A stretch of 6,608 nt of DNA, taken from the NCBI GenBank assembly GCA_002440805.1, contig DJVD01000265.1, positions 4,981 through 11,588 on the forward strand, written 5' to 3'. Of the stretch, positions 4,736 to 6,608 are shown in pieces (the first letter of the stretch is position 1; each line of letters opens with the position of its first letter). The DNA is from Chloroflexi bacterium UBA6265. GTDB taxonomy: Bacteria; Chloroflexota; Chloroflexia; Thermomicrobiales; UBA6265. Under the pieces are notes generated by a model. The model was not told the origin of the DNA, did not search any database, and saw nothing but the letters and a program-made list of their open reading frames with translations. The translations under genes were made by a program, and so were the position numbers.

Positions 4736-6274
4736 CTAGGTCACGTCCTCATCTTCCGCCGGAACGGCCACAGGCTCTGCTTCCACCCGCTGGTTGGTGG
4801 ATTCCGAAGGCTTGCGGGCGGTCTGGGACTTCTTGTAACTATCCTGCGTGCCTGGCACGTTCTTCAACATCTCGTCCATCTTGAAGCCGGTAAGTGCTTC
4901 AAGCAACGCCGGTACCTGGGCGACGAGTGCCGTCATATCGCCAGTGATCCGATTCATACCGGTGGTACCACCATCGCCATCGCCGCCAGTGGAAACGACG
5001 GTGATCTTGTCGACGCGATTGAGTGGTTCGGCTATTGCCCGCACCATCTCCGGCATCTGCGTGAGCAGTTTGTCCAGGATCGCGGCCTGGTTGTATTCCT
5101 GGAACGCCGCCGCTTTCACCTGCATGGCGTGGGCCTCGGATTGACCTTTTGCCTCAATGATCTCGGCCTCGGCCTGTCCGGTAAACCGAACCACTGCCGC
5201 GGCCGCTTCACCTTCAAGGCGGGTGCGCTCGGCCACACCGCGGGCGCGGAGCACTTCGCGTTGCCGCTCGGCCTCGGCCAGCGTTTCAATTCGCTGCTTC
5301 TCGACTTCGGCGGCGCGGAGCACGGTGGCAATCAGTTCCTTCTCGCGGCGAAGGATTTCAGCCTCCTGGACGGCGACTTCCCCCTCCTTGCGAACCTGCT
5401 CCACCCGAACCTGCTCAGCAACGATTTTTTGTTGCTGGATACTTGCCTGGATCTCGTATGCCTTGTCGGCCTGGGCGCGTTGCTCCTGCACAGCCCGCTC
5501 ATACTCGGCCTGCTTCAGGTTGAGATCGCGCACTGCCTCGGCCTGCGCGGTCTGGCTGATGGACTCGGCCAGCACCTTTTCCTGCTCAGCAGCAGCTTCG
5601 GCGATCTTGGCCTCGCGCATGGCCTGGGCCCGGCGGATGGCGGTGTCGCGCTCGGCCTCGGCGATGGCGATGTCCGCAGTGCGGCGCACCAGCGCCACGT
5701 CCGGCTTACCCATATTGAGGATGTATTCGTTGGAATCGGTGACCTCGCGGATGGTGAAACTCACCACCTCAAGGCCCATTTTGGCCATATCTTCGGCAAC
5801 ATTGGCCCGCATGCGATCGGCCACCATCTCCGGCTCTTTCACGATGGATTCCACCGTGAGCTGGCCGACGATACCGCGCAGGTGGCCTTCCATCACCAGC
5901 CGGATCAGGCCTTGCATGGCCTGGTATTCCATGCTGAGGAACTGTTCCGACGCCGTGAGGATACTGACCGGATCCGACTTCACCTTAATCTGTGCCACGG
6001 CTTCCACATTCACGGCCACACCCTGGTTGGTGTAGAGATCCTGCGTGGGCGCAACATCGAAGCTCATCAGCTCAAGGCTGAGGCCGCGGCTTTGCTGGAT
6101 CATCGGCCAAATGACCTTACCACTGCCCTTCACCACCTTGGTGCCACCGAAACCGTACACAATCAGGGCTTCGTTCGGGCCCACCTTGCGATAGAGCCGG
6201 GCGATCACTGCGGCCAGCATCAGCAGCACGATCACCATGATGCCGACAATAATCAGGATTGAAGCAAGTTCCAT
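4736..6274 (-). CDS. floT: Flotillin (SPFH/PHB-domain membrane scaffold protein)
   Basis: This 512-residue protein organises ordered membrane domains (functional membrane microdomains) on the cytoplasmic face. An N-terminal membrane segment (about 4-25, strongly Ile/Val/Leu) is followed by a basic R26-x-x-R-K. An SPFH domain follows (about 30-205, with VGPNEALIVYGFGG and NVAEDMAKMGLEVVSFTIREV). A long Ala/Glu/Gln/Arg coiled coil (about 205-390) contains the EA-rich repeats that define flotillins, such as AEAERDTAIRRAQAMREAKI. The conserved C-terminal part includes NQAAILDKLLTQMPEMVRAIAEPL (split over 395-418) and STGGDG...MTALVAQVPALLEALTG (428-463). Residues 471-512 are a polar tail ending in EDEDVT. 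Length fits B. subtilis FloT (about 509). The ATG has GGAGGA 9 nt upstream. The upstream NfeD-like gene is the usual partner (compare yuaF-yuaG), only 36 nt away, so the two are co-transcribed. A strong terminator follows. Confidence 0.95.
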   Translation of the reverse strand: MELASILIIVGIMVIVLLMLAAVIARLYRKVGPNEALIVYGFGGTKVVKGSGKVIWPMIQQSRGLSLELMSFDVAPTQDLYTNQGVAVNVEAVAQIKVKSDPVSILTASEQFLSMEYQAMQGLIRLVMEGHLRGIVGQLTVESIVKEPEMVADRMRANVAEDMAKMGLEVVSFTIREVTDSNEYILNMGKPDVALVRRTADIAIAEAERDTAIRRAQAMREAKIAEAAAEQEKVLAESISQTAQAEAVRDLNLKQAEYERAVQEQRAQADKAYEIQASIQQQKIVAEQVRVEQVRKEGEVAVQEAEILRREKELIATVLRAAEVEKQRIETLAEAERQREVLRARGVAERTRLEGEAAAAVVRFTGQAEAEIIEAKGQSEAHAMQVKAAAFQEYNQAAILDKLLTQMPEMVRAIAEPLNRVDKITVVSTGGDGDGGTTGMNRITGDMTALVAQVPALLEALTGFKMDEMLKNVPGTQDSYKKSQTARKPSESTNQRVEAEPVAVPAEDEDVT

Positions 6275-6310
6275 GAGCGTAAGTCCTCCCGGCCGGGCAC
6301 CTTTGCCCCG

Positions 6311-6608
6311 CTATACGTCGTCGTACGAAAGTTCGTCCATCAACTCCGCCCACGGCTGAACGATGGCAACACCCTTCTGTATATCAAGGATAACGACCTC
6401 AATCTCTCTTTCGATCCCGACTCCGTCTTTTGTCCGCGCTGGAATAGCGTGGCGGGTGCCATGGCGCTCGTAAATCACCTCACCATACCCGTTCGGGAAG
6501 ATCGTGCTGGTAACCCGTCCAATCTGGCCGATTTCATTCCAATCGCGTGGATTGAGTTCGGGGCTGTTCTTGCGCAGGAACGAATACAGGAACCAGCTAA
6601 TAGCCCAC
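6311..6608 (-). CDS. NfeD/YuaF-like protein, C-terminal part (runs off window)
   Basis: I translated the last 98 codons by hand. The fragment opens with the end of a hydrophobic segment (WAISWFLYSFLRK). After a linker comes an OB-fold-like domain with IGQIGRVTSTIFPNGYGEVI, YERHGTRHAIPARTKDG and IEVVILDIQKGVAIVQPW. This pattern (G-x-V-x-x-x-I-x-P-x-G-x-G and V-x-V-x-x-x-x-x-G-x-x-x-V) is that of NfeD-family C-terminal domains, as in B. subtilis YuaF, which works with flotillin. The stop TAG at 6313-6311 lies 36 nt before the floT ATG, so the genes form one operon. The N-terminal membrane part and the start lie outside the window, so I cannot tell whether this is the short or the long, protease-bearing NfeD form. 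Assignment relies on the OB-like pattern plus the flotillin neighbour. Confidence 0.8.
   Translation of the reverse strand, partial: WAISWFLYSFLRKNSPELNPRDWNEIGQIGRVTSTIFPNGYGEVIYERHGTRHAIPARTKDGVGIEREIEVVILDIQKGVAIVQPWAELMDELSYDDV

Noticed and set aside
4451..6262. 603-codon open frame on the plus strand opposite floT
   Set aside because: It lies exactly antisense to a well-supported flotillin gene. The His/Leu/Gly-rich translation matches no family and arises from the GC-rich, EA-repeat codon pattern of floT.

Overview
The window is a compact stretch of bacterial chromosome with moderately high GC. Every gene I can support reads on the minus strand. The best guess for the source is a Chloroflexota bacterium (Thermomicrobia-like) or a relative. 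A DUF3090-type zinc-ribbon protein, a family I know mainly from Actinobacteria and Chloroflexota, sits beside a flotillin/NfeD pair and an acetolactate synthase. The taxon is inferred from gene content only. I see no mobile elements, CRISPR arrays, tRNA or rRNA.

Layout in transcription order, from high to low coordinates. (1) 6608-4736: the C-terminal part of an NfeD/YuaF-like OB-fold membrane protein, followed 36 nt later by a full flotillin (floT). This unit closes with a strong 12-bp-stem intrinsic terminator at 4676-4708. (2) 4653-4108: a DUF3090-family protein that starts only 22 nt after that terminator. (3) 3995-931: an aldo/keto reductase, a Bcr/CflA-type MFS exporter that overlaps it by 8 nt, and a class A beta-lactamase-like serine hydrolase. 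These are probably co-transcribed and look like a small detoxification or resistance set. (4) 901-1: a long regulatory leader followed by the N-terminal 168 codons of the acetolactate synthase large subunit (ilvB), which runs off the window.

The most interesting part is the ilvB leader (about 866-507). It has a near-consensus promoter (TTGACA-17-TACCAT) and a 9-bp hairpin at the expected transcript start. Next comes a 32-codon leader peptide with 11 Ile/Val/Leu codons within 15 consecutive codons, then an intrinsic terminator (GCCTCCT-N6-GGGAGGC-T6). A candidate antiterminator pairs the end of the leader-peptide gene with the 5' arm of that terminator. This is the architecture of ribosome-mediated attenuation by branched-chain aminoacyl-tRNA supply, and no T-box signature is present. 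Two further perfect palindromes lie between the attenuator and the ilvB start and are unexplained.

Other points of note are a beta-lactamase homologue that lacks a signal peptide and the usual omega-loop Glu, an altered motif around the catalytic Glu of IlvB, and the promoter-poor position of the DUF3090 gene directly behind a terminator.
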